DNA from: Ophiostoma sp. CBS 140.51 | Lineage: Eukaryota > Ascomycota > Sordariomycetes > Ophiostomatales > Ophiostomataceae | DNA length: 64,000 nt | Direction of reading: 5' to 3' | Assembly (NCBI GenBank): GCA_029298735.1 | Contig: JANSLP010000109.1 | Coordinates: 28,827-92,826 of the forward strand | Program-made: the position numbers and the translations under genes | Notes under the pieces: model-generated | Seen by the model: the letters and a program-made list of their open reading frames with translations, nothing else | Database searches by the model: none | Told to the model about the DNA's origin: nothing | Shown: positions 22,192 to 35,500 of the stretch, piece after piece | Numbering within the stretch: the first letter of the stretch is position 1 | How the letters are laid out: each line of letters opens with the position of its first letter

Positions 22192-25100
22192 GCAAAGTAC
22201 TCTCGTACCTGGCAGATGTCTCAGTAGGGATAGGAGAAAAAATAGACAAAAAACGAAACAAAAGGATTCTTCGTGCGGGCCACACCAAAACCTGACAAGG
22301 AGGAGCAGAGAGGGAGGAGACGCAAGATTTAACCATGATGCAGGAGGCGCAAGTGTGAGAGCAAGAGTCAGAGGAAGTCACAAACACGACTGTGAACAAT
22401 AGTAAAAGAGGGTGCAGGAGACAAGATGCAGGAGGCGACTCCGTTTTGGCCAAGTTTTTGTTTTGTTCCTTACGAGTGTTTTGGCGTTGACATCCCTCCT
22501 TTTTTCCTGTGACAACTGACAGACGAGACCAGGAGGCGGAGGAGGTGCCCTGTCTGCAAGGGATGAGTGCGTAAAAAGTCATGAAAGCTCAAACGAAAGG
22601 CGAAAGCGGGATAGTGAAAGGGGAGCGACGGCAAGCAACGGAGAAAAAAGAGGGCACGGCAGCGCCAAATAGAGGGATATGAGGAAGGAGAAAAGGGGAT
22701 TCGACGAAACGAATTTGCCGTTGAGATGCCGTTGAGGAGGAGACGAGACAAGAGGGGAAATGGGAGAATGAGATAACAGGGAAAAGTGCCGAGAAATAAA
22801 CCCAAAGGTTAAACGAATACGTCACAAATAGATGAGACCTTTGATGTCTGGTTTTTTTCTGCGTTGCTCCGTCGTGTTGCATGCCTCAAACTTTTTCATC
22901 AATTTCTTTTGTCGTTTTGCTGAACTTCGTGATGGTAAGTGATGATGAGATGCAGGGTCAGATCCAAGTCCAAGACAACGATAGACAGCACTCACTCAAT
23001 CAAGCACACGCTCACACACATTTTCTGCCTTACTCAACACACCATATCATATCATAGTCTTGTCTGGACCGTTGTTGCTGGGAACAATCACGAAATCCAG
23101 ATGATGGGCAAGGGATTTGCGGCCGGGGTCGAGATAGTGGGTGGCAGGCAAACCTTCGAGGGATGGAAGGGACCTGGACCTCGTGGAAAAGGGCGGGGAT
23201 AAAATGTGTGTATGTTTTGGTGTGTGGCAGTCTGTTGCTTGTGTTTGTGCCTTGTATCAAAGTATTTTGTGTGTGTTTCTAAGTGCTTGTGAGCGTTCGC
23301 GGTGGTGCATTTGGGCCGATATTATGGGTATTATGGGGCTGGGTTTGTGCAGAGGAGCCATACCCCTGCCTGTCGATCATCTGAACGGGTGGAGACGCAC
23401 AACACAAGCGTAGTTGGGAGAGGAGACTAAAGGCACAAGAGGCACAAATGGCACAAAATTGAGAAAGAAAGAGGGGAAAACAGAGGAACCGCCAGAGAGG
23501 ACCACACAAAAAGTGTGACTGGGGGCCCAGGTGATGTGCAAAAAAGTGACAGACTGCTGGGACGAAGGCGCGGCACCTGCAGGCCGGAACGCGAGAGGGG
23601 GAGCATGCTGCAGCCATCGAGCCACGGAACAGGGCCGGAGTACGGACAGCGGCAGACATCGTACATGGAACTATGACAAGAATGATCAAGTATGACGCTG
23701 TGATTTTGCAAGAACGGAAAGAAAGCGGACAAAAATATGACAAAATAACATTCAGAAAACAGACTGAAAAATAGACTGAAAGATGGTGCATGAACGGTGA
23801 AAAAGGTGGAAGCAGACAACGGGGCCAGTGGGCGCTGGTGGCGGTGCCTAGAGGCGACGGTTGTGAGACAGAGCAATTATTCAAACATCAAACGGTGGAG
23901 AATGGGAAAATGAACAATGAATAATGAGAGCGGAAGAGGAAAAAGCAAACGGCAACAACAAAATTCAGTAGCAAAATGCACAAGAAAACACGGCGGAACA
24001 AGCCAAAGCCCATGAAGAAAGAGAGGGCAATTTGCAAAATTGCAATTCAACCAGACCGTCGTTTGGAGCAGTTATTTGCAAAGAAGAAATAAATGTGATG
24101 GACAATACGACAATGCAACGCTGTCCATGAAGAAAACAAGAAATAACGAATAAGAAAAAGAAAGGAAACATCGTCAAACAAGATCCCAGGCGACAAGCCT
24201 TCCAAACTGTCATTGGCGTCCACTAGACAGGGAAGGACAAAACAATAGCAAGACAACGGGACAACGGGACAAAGGGACAAAACAGGACAAAAAGGAATAA
24301 AGGGACAGCTGCAGAGTGGCAGTGTGTGTGTGGTCGAAACGCCGTGTTCATCTCAAATCTCATGGAGAAACAGCGGACGGGTTAAGGGCCAGCCGAACTG
24401 ACGGGGAGGCTAGCCGATGCTACGGTGGTAATACACCGTCACCATCTCTTGGAGAGCTTGGGAGATGGGAGGAAGCCCAAAAAGGCAAATGGGATTGTCA
24501 GGGCAAAAGATGCAGAACGAGCTGAAATGACATGTTAATGACGGTCCAGGGTGGTGGGCAGGAGGGTGACCAAAGCGGCCAACCAGTGGCCCAGAAGCGC
24601 CCTCTAGCGTCGTATTTTCACTTTCCCCGTAGCCTTGGTGGCCTTGGGGCCTGAAGAGTTGAACCAGTTTCCGGGGCTTTTCAGCTGCCGGGTTCTGGCA
24701 GAAGCGAGAGCGACGGCGAGCACACAGAGCCTGAGCTTGAGCGAGAGGGAAGCCGCAGCTGCAGTAGCCTCAGGTACTGCCCAGCCCCGTTCGTCGTCCG
24801 CTGGTTCGTTCTGCCACACTAGCTGGGATGAGAGCTTGGCTTGGGCCCATCTTGAAGCCATCTTGGAGCGAGCTTGGGAGCGATAGGCGGGGAGAGATCG
24901 CATTCTGACTGGCTGGGAACGCACCGCGGAACCGTCTGGACTCGGCCGGCGGATCGCCCATGCTAGCGGATGATGATTTTGGTGTGGTGTGGGTGGGGAA
25001 GCAGAGATGGTGGGTGGGCGAAGATAGCTGGGAGAAGAGAAAGAGAGGAAAAGAGAGGAGAACAAGAGAGGAAGAGGAGAGGCCCATAAAAGAGGAGGAG

Positions 25101-25990
25101 GAAAGAGGAGGGCCGCAAGGGGTAGGTCAGGCCCGGCTGAGATACGGAGGAAGGAGAGTATGTGAAAGAGAGGTAAATGAGGAAAGAGTTAAGAACAAAA
25201 AGGAAGGGAAGAGGTATTGACGATTGTAGAAAGAGCAATTGGTACCGAAGAGTACGACGAGGAAAGAGCAGAGTCACGCGAGGAAGCAATGAGTACCCGT
25301 TACAGTGAGGGAAGGAGCGAAACAGCGCCTGAGAAAATCTACGATGGAAAGACTACTATCGCTGTTCTCCGTGTCTCTCGATAGACTTGACGCAGGACGG
25401 CTGTGCCTGACAGAGTCTCAGAACTCGACAGCGCGGCGCAGGACCAGCACGCAGGCGACACGCATGAACATCATGGCGGCGATGTGCGGTCTGCAGGACG
25501 GGAACAAAATACGGAGAATATTTCGTATCGAAACCCTATCGACAGGTATCCCCAGTTTAGATACAGAGGAAACGTACAGCGGACAAAGACGCCAAAGGAG
25601 ATTGACAGGATTTGATACGACGCTGTGTTTCCCTTGCGTCTGTGGGAGGAGAAAGTTGACAGTGGCCTCTCGACAGTGCTGCAACACCTGAGGAAAGACG
25701 CAAAGAACACTTCAGGACCAGAATGACCGAAAGAAGCAATATGGGCTGGCCAAAACAACAACCCCGGCCTGGCGCTATCCCCGGTTGAGCGAGCAAATTC
25801 CAAATTGAATAGAGGACCATCAGTGGTTCTGGGGCATCTTTGGCAGCAAAAAGAGAGGTTGTGTGGGATGTGTGGAGAGAGTTGTGGAGAACCCATTGAC
25901 TGAAAAAAGAAAGGAAAGACGAAAAAGAGGAGAACCAGAAGACTCGGCGACAATCAACCACAGCAAAATGTGACAAAAGAGACAGACTTT

Positions 25991-28900
25991 GGGGGAAGCT
26001 GCTGCAGACAGGGATCAGATCGCCGACCTGACGACAAAAGGGTGGTGCCCGGTGAGGAGGGTCTGTCTCTTTTTGGCTCTTTTTCTGGAGCCTGGTTTCC
26101 TTTTTGTTTCGTTTTTGGTGTCGTCTTGGTGCAATTTTGTGTTTTATATCATATTTTGTGTTGATACTGTCACATTTTGTAACTTTGTTTTTGGTAACCC
26201 AGTGTTTGGATGTCCAAATGTCCCAATTTCGACGTCTGCATGTTCGTCTTTTGCGTCTGCATCTGCATCCAAGATTTTTGTGATTTTCCCGCTTTTCTTG
26301 TGCGAGGACAAGAAGATACTTGTGCGTTGTTTCTTTTCGTCTTCTTTTTCATGACAATGTCACTGTCTGTCTGTCCTGCCCGTGTCTTCTGATTCTGTCT
26401 CCCCCACATCAACGCCGCCTCTCTCCCTTGTCTCCTGTCTTCCAACTTCCCTGTCCCCTGTCCTTGACCCTGTTTCCCCTCCTTTTATCATGGCGGCCAC
26501 GGTCAGCAACGAACCAGAAGAACGAAACGAACACCAGCGAAACGGCGTACGAACACTCGAACATAACGCAACCCAGCGGACTTTGGTTTCCCTGTGGACA
26601 CCTTTGCTCGGCACCCGTTCCCTGTCCGCTGCGCCTTGGAGGGACCAGTCTGTGAGTTTGAACCGCCTTTTCTCTCACCAAAAAATAGGCGTTGCACTTG
26701 CGTTGCGGGTGATCTCCAGCCAGGATCTCCCGTCCGCTGCGGCTTCGCACAGATCACGGCATTTAGAAGGCGAGCGCGGTTGAGTTTTTTGGTTGGGGAA
26801 CGGGCGCACGGTTTTCTTGTCTGAACTTGTTAACGAAAGGGTGTCGTAATTTGCTCCGCACAAAATTTAACGAATCGTGCTCAACAACAGCCGCACACAG
26901 GCCCTCTCTTTTCTCTTGTACGAGTGAGTCGTAGTAATCATTAATCGCTCAAACGTTCTTGTTATTTGTGCCAATCTCTGTGCTACAGAATACAGAATGC
27001 TTGCACCGCTTACACGCACAAGTCAATTCCGATCCCGAATGCGTGGGAAAGGGACGAAAATGGGTAGCACAACTTTTTTTGTGTGCTTCTGCATGCCTTT
27101 GTTCGTCAACGTCGTACTTGTATGGACGGGATGGCAGCTTCGACAGGACGACAGCGGGCAATCTGTATGACCAACCGCTTGCTGCCGAGAGTCACCCTCT
27201 GCAAGGACTGATAATGACTGATTATTGGCTGGCTTTCCAAAATGATCGCTGTTGGTCAGGCCAGGGGCCTCGATTTTCTCGGTGTCAGCGTTGCATTCGC
27301 CTGGAACTGGAGGTTGTGTTAATGGAGGTGTCGACAGCCTCCCAAGTTGCAGGAGGGCTGGGCCGAACAGAAAGGCGAAAAAGAAAACAATGCCTGCACA
27401 GGCTGAAATAATTACAAATTAAAAGAGGAAAAACAGTTTTCTTGGTAACGACCACTCCAGCACCACCACCAAACAGCTGAATAGTGCACTGCAATTGCAC
27501 TGAAGACGCCCAGAAGACACTCGTACGGGCTCATTCGCCTCAGACATTGCACCCAAAAAAGATGACAGGTCGACTTCCTAGCATACTTTTTCAGCAGATA
27601 CAAACCAGCTAGCCATGGGCCCTTCCATCTGTATGCAGAAACTGATTGACGGCGCCGTCCCTGGTCCGTTTTCGACCGGCTCCCTCTTGTTTCCCTTCTT
27701 TCAGCAGCCTCCTTCTTTTTCGAGTCCATTTTGCGCCTCTTCTGCACCTCGCTTTGTCAGAACATCAGAACAGCCCCTATGGTCAGGGTTATTCAAGGGA
27801 CTTTCTCGCGTCATTGCATCCACCACACCTCACTGTTTTGACAGTGTTCTCACCTTTTTTCTACTGCGGGTACTCGTCTATAACCGTAGCGCTGTAGCCA
27901 GCCAGCACTATGTACGCTGTCCTTTTGTGGTCCTCCACTGACTTGACCCAGGGTCGGTTATCCTTGCCTTTGGTCTGCATGAACTGTCCCCACGACCGGT
28001 CTCTCGGCAGTCAACGCTTCGGCTTTCTCGCCCACTTCTCTAGTCCGCTAGCTCACATCTCCCGCTATCCTGTCTCCAGACGGAAAAATCCCGGTTCTCT
28101 TTTCCCTCTTCTTTAGACTCTTTTCTGCTGGCCTCACATTGTCATCGATAGCTAGATAACAGGGGCCGGTATTGGCAAGAATCTGCGGAAGACAGCCCAC
28201 TAGCTAATCTGTTGTGGCCCGGGCTTTGCTGGCGCCTTTTACGTGGAGAAGTATGTGTCCCCGTACGGAGTAATTACAGTACATGACTTAGATGCGGATC
28301 CGTAATTGTTAGATTAAAGCTTGCCCAAAATCCGATACAGATTGCAAATGACTACGGGCAATACATTTCCAGGGGAAGGCGATACTACCTCACTGCTGCA
28401 AGATTCGAGAAAAAGAGCTTGGCCTTGCCCACAGAGTGTCTCCGATGCACACAACCTTGTCGAGTTCTCGCGTATCGAGAAAATAAAGGGCATGTTGTCA
28501 ATCCCGTTGCAACGCCCGTCGTTTTGGTAAGCAGGGCAAGCAGGCGAAGAGATCAGCCTGACTGCATTCCTCTTCTGTAATTCTGGGCTGCATGTAGTTT
28601 TGCAGGGCTTCGAGAGCTTCCAGGACCTTCTCCCTCTCACCAATCTCTTGGATAAAAAACGATGTAATCATCTGGTCATATTTATTCTGTCATTTTTGTG
28701 GTCATATTTTCTATTATGTCGGTGGTTGTCAGTTGGTTTTTTTTGCAGGGTGCAGGAGGCGCATTATTCTTCCTTTTTCAGTCAAGTTTGCTATGCACAC
28801 ACTTAACACTTTGCCAGTCTGCCCTGGCATTTTTGCACATACTTGCACATCTCATGCAGTCATCCCTACCACCTATTCTCCCTCTCTTCCGTTCCTCGCC

Positions 28901-29500
28901 GACTTCTCAACAACATACTCCTCTCCGGCCGTTTTTGTGTTCGGAGGCCCATACATCGGCCGTGCATATTTCCAGTATGACGGTCAGCTGGCCGGGCGGA
29001 CGACCATCTATCCTAACATCCTAGCCCCATATTTTTGGTGTCGACTTTCTTTTCTTCTTTTTTATGCAGGTCGTATGTCCCTGTTTTTTCGACGTCTGGT
29101 TATCCCTTGGATACAAGTAGTGCCCGGACTACCAACAGGACGTAATACTCGTAATGCATGCACTTCTTTGCTAGCACATCTCGCTTCCACCCAACAAACA
29201 AAGGGCGGGACCGGACCGTACACAGCACTTGAGACTTGACGACGGCCTCATAGCTAGTCGTCTGCCAAGGCTGGACCTCGGTCACTCGCAACGAATGCTC
29301 AAAAACCGGTGCTGTGATCAGCCTTTCTGTCTGTTAACGCCATCAACAAGTGCACAGACGGTGATGGCGCTGAAATGTCCACCAATGTGCCGTTGTTGAC
29401 ACTTTCTCGCTACCGCTAGTCACTCCAGACTACACACCAATTTGGGGCTATTTTGTTTCCCCTGGCACTTTTTGCTCCCTGGCGGCCCTGGTTTCCTGCT
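25991..29500. other. Gene-free region, pyrimidine-rich on the plus strand
   Basis: At about 26.0 kb the strand bias reverses and the plus strand becomes C/T- and T-rich. There is a CT-rich stretch up to an ATG at 26490 (frame of 97 codons to 26783, with a GTGAGT donor inside) but no recognisable domain. The rest has no supported gene. The sequence could be the leader of a divergent non-coding transcript. Confidence 0.45.
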
Positions 29501-32500
29501 ATCTATTCTGACAAGTTTAGGAAACCTTATATCTCTCTATTGAAAAGCACAGGGCAACAAGCAGAAAAGCACGGTCACGCCATGGAACAGGGCAGTTTTG
29601 TGCACTAAAAATGGTCCAACGGTTAACGGTTGAGAAACTTGTGCTGAAGAAAGGACCAAGATGCGGGAGTTATGAATAGCACGGACACACGGAAGCACAG
29701 CATGGACCACAGCTGCCCGACCGGTTGTAAGCCAGTGATATAAAAAAATTCCGTTGACGAGAATTGGAAGGATTGCAGCACTTTGTTTACAGTGCAGACA
29801 CAGCATCACAGGTGGCCTGAATTAGGGTCCGGGTTTGAATCTGGCATCACACGAGGGGAATACGATCGGAACAGAAATCAATCGGAACAGAAATCAATGG
29901 AAGTAATGGACTAGGACAGCGTGAATAAACCTGACACCTGTGTACAGTGTAGCATCCGGGTTGGTCAGGCCATGCCTAGCTTTTGGGACAAGAAACATTG
30001 ACGAATCGAGCGAATCTAGACTGTGAGACCGGTGGCGAGATCCTTCCTCGTTCTCCCTTTGCGAGCTGACCGCCGACCACACCCAGGCTTTGCAGATGCA
30101 TATACAGGTACAGACAGGGGCCATTTGCATCACGGAGGCAAAAAACAACGACAGATACGGGAGAGGAGACGAGGAGGGGACTCGATAAAGGCCAAGGGAT
30201 AAGGACACCCAAAAAGCAAAAAAAGAGAGGGCCCAGAAAGAAAGCCCAGCCCCCGCCAACTCGTGATCGACAGTTAAGCTTCCCCTTCTCACGTTAATGC
30301 CAGCAGCCAGGCCCTTTCGTTCCCCTCTTCTCCTCTTTCTCGAGCTCCTCTCACGCCATTTTGGTGGCCTGGCCTGGCCGAAAATGAACAAAAGAACGAC
30401 AAACGAAGATAAAGGCCGTCGATGCCAGTCGTTTTTGGAGTGGTTTTATGGACACGCCCAGCCTCCCTGGTTTGTGATGTACGCACTTTAGGAAGTGGAG
30501 AAGGCGGCGAACCACGATGCAAGTGAGATACCCAACGGCGGCGAGTACAAGGACGTCGTCGTCGATACGTAAACGTCGACACTTGTAGGGATTCTTTTGG
30601 CTCCTTTTGGCTCAACCTTTTCGTCCGTGGGTCAATGATCGTCTAGAATAGACAGAAAGAAGACGAGAAAAGAGAAAGAAGGCCGAAAGAAGCTGCACCT
30701 ACTTGACTCCATAGGGCAGGCCACGGGGCAATAAACATGTGTCGACATGCATGGATTTGCGTGGTAATGCGTGAGAAGTGGTAGGGCTGGTGCTCGGCCG
30801 GACGAACGTTGCGATGATGGACGTTTGAATTCCGTAGTTTGTGCGTATTCCGCTTCTCGGGAAGTGGATGCACTCTTACGCAAAAGTGAGGTGATGGATA
30901 TGAGGCGGGGACAAAAAGATAAGAGGCAGGCGAGGGAATGGAGAACGATTGGCGGATTTGACGGTGAAGCGAAAGCAAAAAAGAAGACGGTGAACGATCA
31001 AAAGAAAGACTGAAAGACTCGGCAAAACAAAAAAAGACACAGTCAATTCCGTCAACCTCATCAACTGCGTCAACGACGTCAATGGCTGTCCAAATATGGA
31101 AAATATGCCAGAAATGTGTCAAATACGGGCAAAAAGCAAGACATACTCTTTGCACAAGGCTTGTGTTAGTCAAATGTGTGTTGTCCGTGTGCACGGTACT
31201 CCCTGGGATCATGTGAGTTTTGGTGTTAATTGTTTGTGTGGCAGCTGTCTTTTGGGTATGATAAAGTGGGCCCGCCGCTCGGTTTGGTACGGACTGAGTG
31301 CGCTACCGGGCCAAAATGTGGGGCTTAAAGAGCTTGGAGCTGGGAGGATAAGGCTCCACCCGCACCTCCCACAAACCCAGCTTCAACTGTGTCTTGCAGT
31401 CTGGCACTGAGTTTTGGTAAGTTTTGGTGGGAGCCTCGACAATTTGTCCAGATACTAGCGCGGCGTCAGTGCGTCTGAATCCAGGAGGAAGGCCCGGCTG
31501 CGGCAGGAGGACCCGCGCGTCGCGCTGCTGGGGAGGGAAAGGTGCAATGGAGGTGGGAGGCCACTAAAATAACAAGGAGCCAAGGGAGAATGGAAAGAGC
31601 GAACGAGAGAAAATAGCTGCGAATAAAGAGGAAAGAACGATCCGGGTCAGCCTTCCGGGAACTATTGGCCAATTACAGGGCTCTATTGCGATGAAGCTAA
31701 CCACGAATACAGCATATCGCCGCGCCATCAGGCGCCAAATGTACCAAAATTGAGAAGGTGAGGGAAACTGCAGAGGATGGACAAAAAAATGATAAGGATG
31801 GGAAACAGGGACAAGGATTCTGTGCTTTTCTGCGCCCTCGAGAGCCTAAAAATAATGACAGAATCCAAGAGTGTGGTTGAGAAAAAGAAACGAAGCAGTT
31901 CCATTGGCCAGAATATGTACAAGTCGTGGATGCAAGAAACGCACGCTCGGTGCGTTCTTCCATATGTTTTCGGTGAGCAATTGTATGGAAATTCTGTAAA
32001 AAAAAAAAAAAAATTAAAAAAAAAAGCGGGAAAAGACACGAAGATATTTTACGTATGCCAGGTCCTTTTGGCGAGACATCAAAAGGGGGGGGAAAGGATG
32101 CGGCCTGGTCCGTCGTCGTCGGCACTGTTAAGCGGTAAAGGCAAAAAAGAGGCAGGTAAAAGTACGGTGCAGAAGGGCACGTTGGTGAACGTGTAAATTA
32201 TGTGCACACTACCACTGAGATAATTTGGTTTGTTTTCGCCTTGGGCATGTTAGAGGCGTTGCCCAGAGGCGTTCTTTTGCGTGCCCAGGGCTGTCTGGGG
32301 TTGTTGTGGTGGGATTTGCGATTTGCGTTGTTTTGTATGGAGTTTGCGAGCTGCTTGTGAGCTTTTTTTTTGGCGTTGGCGATTGGTGCAAACTATGCTG
32401 TTGGCGCTGGCTTTGGCTTGGTGATCGGCCTTCTGCCGCGTGGGTAAGATTACACCGCGCAGTGCCCGTAATTGCCCAATATTTTGAATAAACTTAGGCA

Positions 32501-35500
32501 GCTTTTTCAGCCCTCAGCCCTGAGCTGGCCCGTGCTGGGCCAGTCATTGCATGCCGTTGCAACGCCGTATCTCGCAGACGGGGAGCTATGGGACCCGACG
32601 GGACCTTCTGGACGCTGTAGAGTTTTCATCTTTCCTCCGGATTTGCACTGACCTTGTCCCCTGTCCTTGTCGTCACTCTGTTTACTCCGTACCACAATAC
32701 GTCGTATTTCTTTGCTTTTTCTCAGCCATATCTCGGTCCCAACATCCACATCACCTTGACTTTCTTTCTAATGTCGTATTGTGTACCTGAATGATTACGT
32801 CTTTTGTCTCTCGCCACTCACTCTCGCTTTTTTCTTTGTCTTCACTTATCCTCTGCCCCCTTTCTCCCCTCTCTCTCTCCTCTTCGTCTCCCTTGCGTTG
32901 CGCCGGTGTGTTTTTTTCTCCTGGATATCCGAGACCTTTTGATGCAACCATGCGGAGCATATTACGCTACCAACGACAAGTCTAAGCAAATCTAATCAGC
33001 TAAACAGCACCAAGTCGACCAAGAAGCCAAACAGCCAAACAGAGCACCAAGAGCCAGAACCAATGCAAGAAAAGAGGGTGGGCAAGCGAAACCGTTTAGA
33101 CGGGCTGGGCAATGTTGGCTCGGCCACTGCCGCCGATCGCTCCTCGCTTAGGCGTAGAACGGGTCTCACAACAGCCTCTAATATCAGTCATCTTGTCGGA
33201 GGCAACAAAGATGGACCTATCTTCAAGTGTATCTGTAGGTGTATTTGTGCTCGTCCAAATACATGTGCTTCTGACAGCATACATACGACATTTCGCTCCG
33301 TACTTTCTTTTTTTCTGATTTTTGCAAGGACTTGATCCTAATGCATGGTACCAAGATCCGAACGCCATCAGCCTCGAATGAGGGATGTGGTGATGGTGAT
33401 ATATACATATATGAGTGATATGGATGATAGATACTATTACATGATACCAAGGCGACGTAAGAAAAATGACACAGCCAGGGACCAGAAAACCAAGTCAGGA
33501 TATCATACAGGGACGAGGAGGAACGGAGGAAAGAAGTCGTGGGGAGAACAGCAGGGTAGACACAACAGTTAAGTTCTCTCCGTTCTTACGCAGTCTTTTA
33601 CTCACAGTTGGGCTTGGTCAAGCAGACCACCACCGCATTAGCGTAGCAAAATTGACAGGAGGGGCGAGACATCGCCATCATAATCACAGACCAGGTCAGG
33701 CACACTCACTGCCCACAACACTAGGAGAATAAATTTGACAAGACACAATGGGGAGTCCACAGTAAGAACACGTCGTGTCGCCCCCTTGTGATATCACGGC
33801 GAGCAAGACTACTGCTTCCTGAAACCTGCCAGGCCTTGCTCAACTTGGGATAGACGTGCTCACGGACAATATCGCGAGACAGTACCAGTCAGAAAGAAGA
33901 AAGACGCCGTATGTGGCGTGGCCCCTATATCAAGCTGGAGCAAGCTTGAAGCAAGCTCCAGCAAGCACAATCAGGACAGCAAACTTGCAACCGCCGCTAT
34001 TGTAGATTAAAAAAAATAGTTTCATGGGGCGACGGGGCGAGCAGAGCACCCGTTGATGTCTTATCTCGAGTGATGAGCCCATATTTCCAAGAAAGGTTGA
34101 ATATCAACTTTGTGTTCCTGCTCTTGCACCTGTACCTGCATCAACTTTTCACATTAAAGACATAACCTTACAAAATAGGAAAGACGAGAAAATAGGAGAA
34201 CCCAAAAGAGGAAGAGTAATGGTAGAAGTGAGCAGAATACACGGAGTACACAAAAAAATAAGCAATAGTCAGCCAAAGCGGTCATGCATGCACCCATGCA
34301 GGACCAAAATACCCCTCGCATGGCCAACGGGGGACCACAGAGAGAAAAAGAGTCACAACCACGAAGCCAAAGGCAAAAGGAAAGGGGCAAAGGGGGGCGT
34401 GTATATTCGTCATCCGTGATCCGACTTCCGTAATCTCTCGTCTGTCTTTTGCCGCCTCTGATGTTCATGTTTTTCTTGTTTTTCGTGCATCTCGGTTTCT
34501 TCGCGCTTCGTCCTAATTCTTCTTGCATTTGGTGCCTATTTCGCGTACCTGGATCTAGTGGCCTCGTCAAAGCAGGGACGCGCTGAACAAGTGTTCATAT
34601 GTATCCAAGAAACTGGGCCTTGTGTTGCACTGGGTTGCCTATTTTCCGAAGCAAGACATGTTCCTTTCCCTGTGTTTTGGGCTTTCTAGGCTCCTACGTC
34701 TTCTGTTCTCCGTATTTTCTGGCTCTGTATTTTTTACAACGCATGTCTCTGTTGTCTGAAGAGTGTCCCTGAAGACCCTGATCACCTATGTTGCAGTGAG
34801 AGTGGTCGGTTGAAGAAACAGGATTTTTGAAGGCCATATGGCCTTTCAAAGTGCGTTGATATCAAGTAAACAAACGTACTCTTACAAATTTTTACGGCAC
34901 TAGATGAATCGACCCGGAGAAATACCACATTGTGGCTCAAGTGGCTACAGCAGATAGCAAAACTCCGTCCAGGTGCCGTTTTCCCCACAGAGCGGACGCC
35001 AAAATGACGGCAGACGGCGTACGGCACATCAGGAGCTCAGGCTCCAATCAGGAAATTCCCTACGACGAACGGACCAACAGACAACGGCACTTTTCTTATA
35101 TGCCTCGGACTAAAGAAATAAGGACGACTGTTGACAGATGACAGATGACAAGCAAACGGAGATTTCTTTTCGACGTTGCTTTTTCTTGGAGCTCCATCTT
35201 GGCCCCTTGGATGCTTTTTAAAGTACTCCGAAAGCCAGGCTTTATTTGCTTTTTTACTTGTTCGAGATTGCGATTTGGGCAGACGTTGTGGCGTGGTCTC
35301 TGGGCATCTGGTTTGTTGGTTCTTTTGCACTCTATTGGCATCTCTTGTTTGCCATCTGTATGCCCCCTCTTCGTCTCAGTCACATCTCCTTATCCCTTAC
35401 ATCCAGGTATCTGGGGCCCAAATTTCACAAGAGCATCCTCATCGGACATTTTTTCGTCTTGTTCCTGCTCCGAATTACTGGACTGTGCGGGCTGTTTTGT

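Larger units (their letters stand above)
19192..25990. other. Long gene-free region, pyrimidine-rich on the minus strand
   Basis: About 6.8 kb upstream of the regulator gene contains no frame with domain content. The plus strand is strongly purine-rich (runs of GAAAGAGG and GACAAAA), so the minus strand is C/T-rich, as in fungal promoters and leaders. This fits a long leader and regulatory region of the gene ending at 19191, possibly with a long 5' untranslated exon. A less repetitive, G/C-rich patch at about 24600-25060 could be a leader exon or non-coding RNA. Simple repeats occur at 20313-20347 and 24251-24292, and a T-run at 22174-22191. Confidence 0.55.

Noticed and set aside
24604..25065. 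Minus-strand frame of about 150 codons, with a second overlapping frame starting at 24962
   Set aside because: Composition is Ser/Ala/Leu-biased with no domain, and the two frames compete. It may be a leader exon or RNA, but I cannot support a protein.
28733..29239. Plus-strand frame of about 168 codons with hydrophobic stretches
   Set aside because: It lies in T/C-rich sequence that gives hydrophobic residues by chance; no recognisable family and no gene structure around it.
29825..29850. Sequence GGGTTTGAATCTGG similar to a tRNA B box
   Set aside because: One key base differs (T for C), and there is no A box or cloverleaf around it.
22174..32025. T18 (22174) and A16/A10 (31998) runs as retroposon tails
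   Set aside because: No retroelement body, promoter or target-site duplication is visible next to either run.
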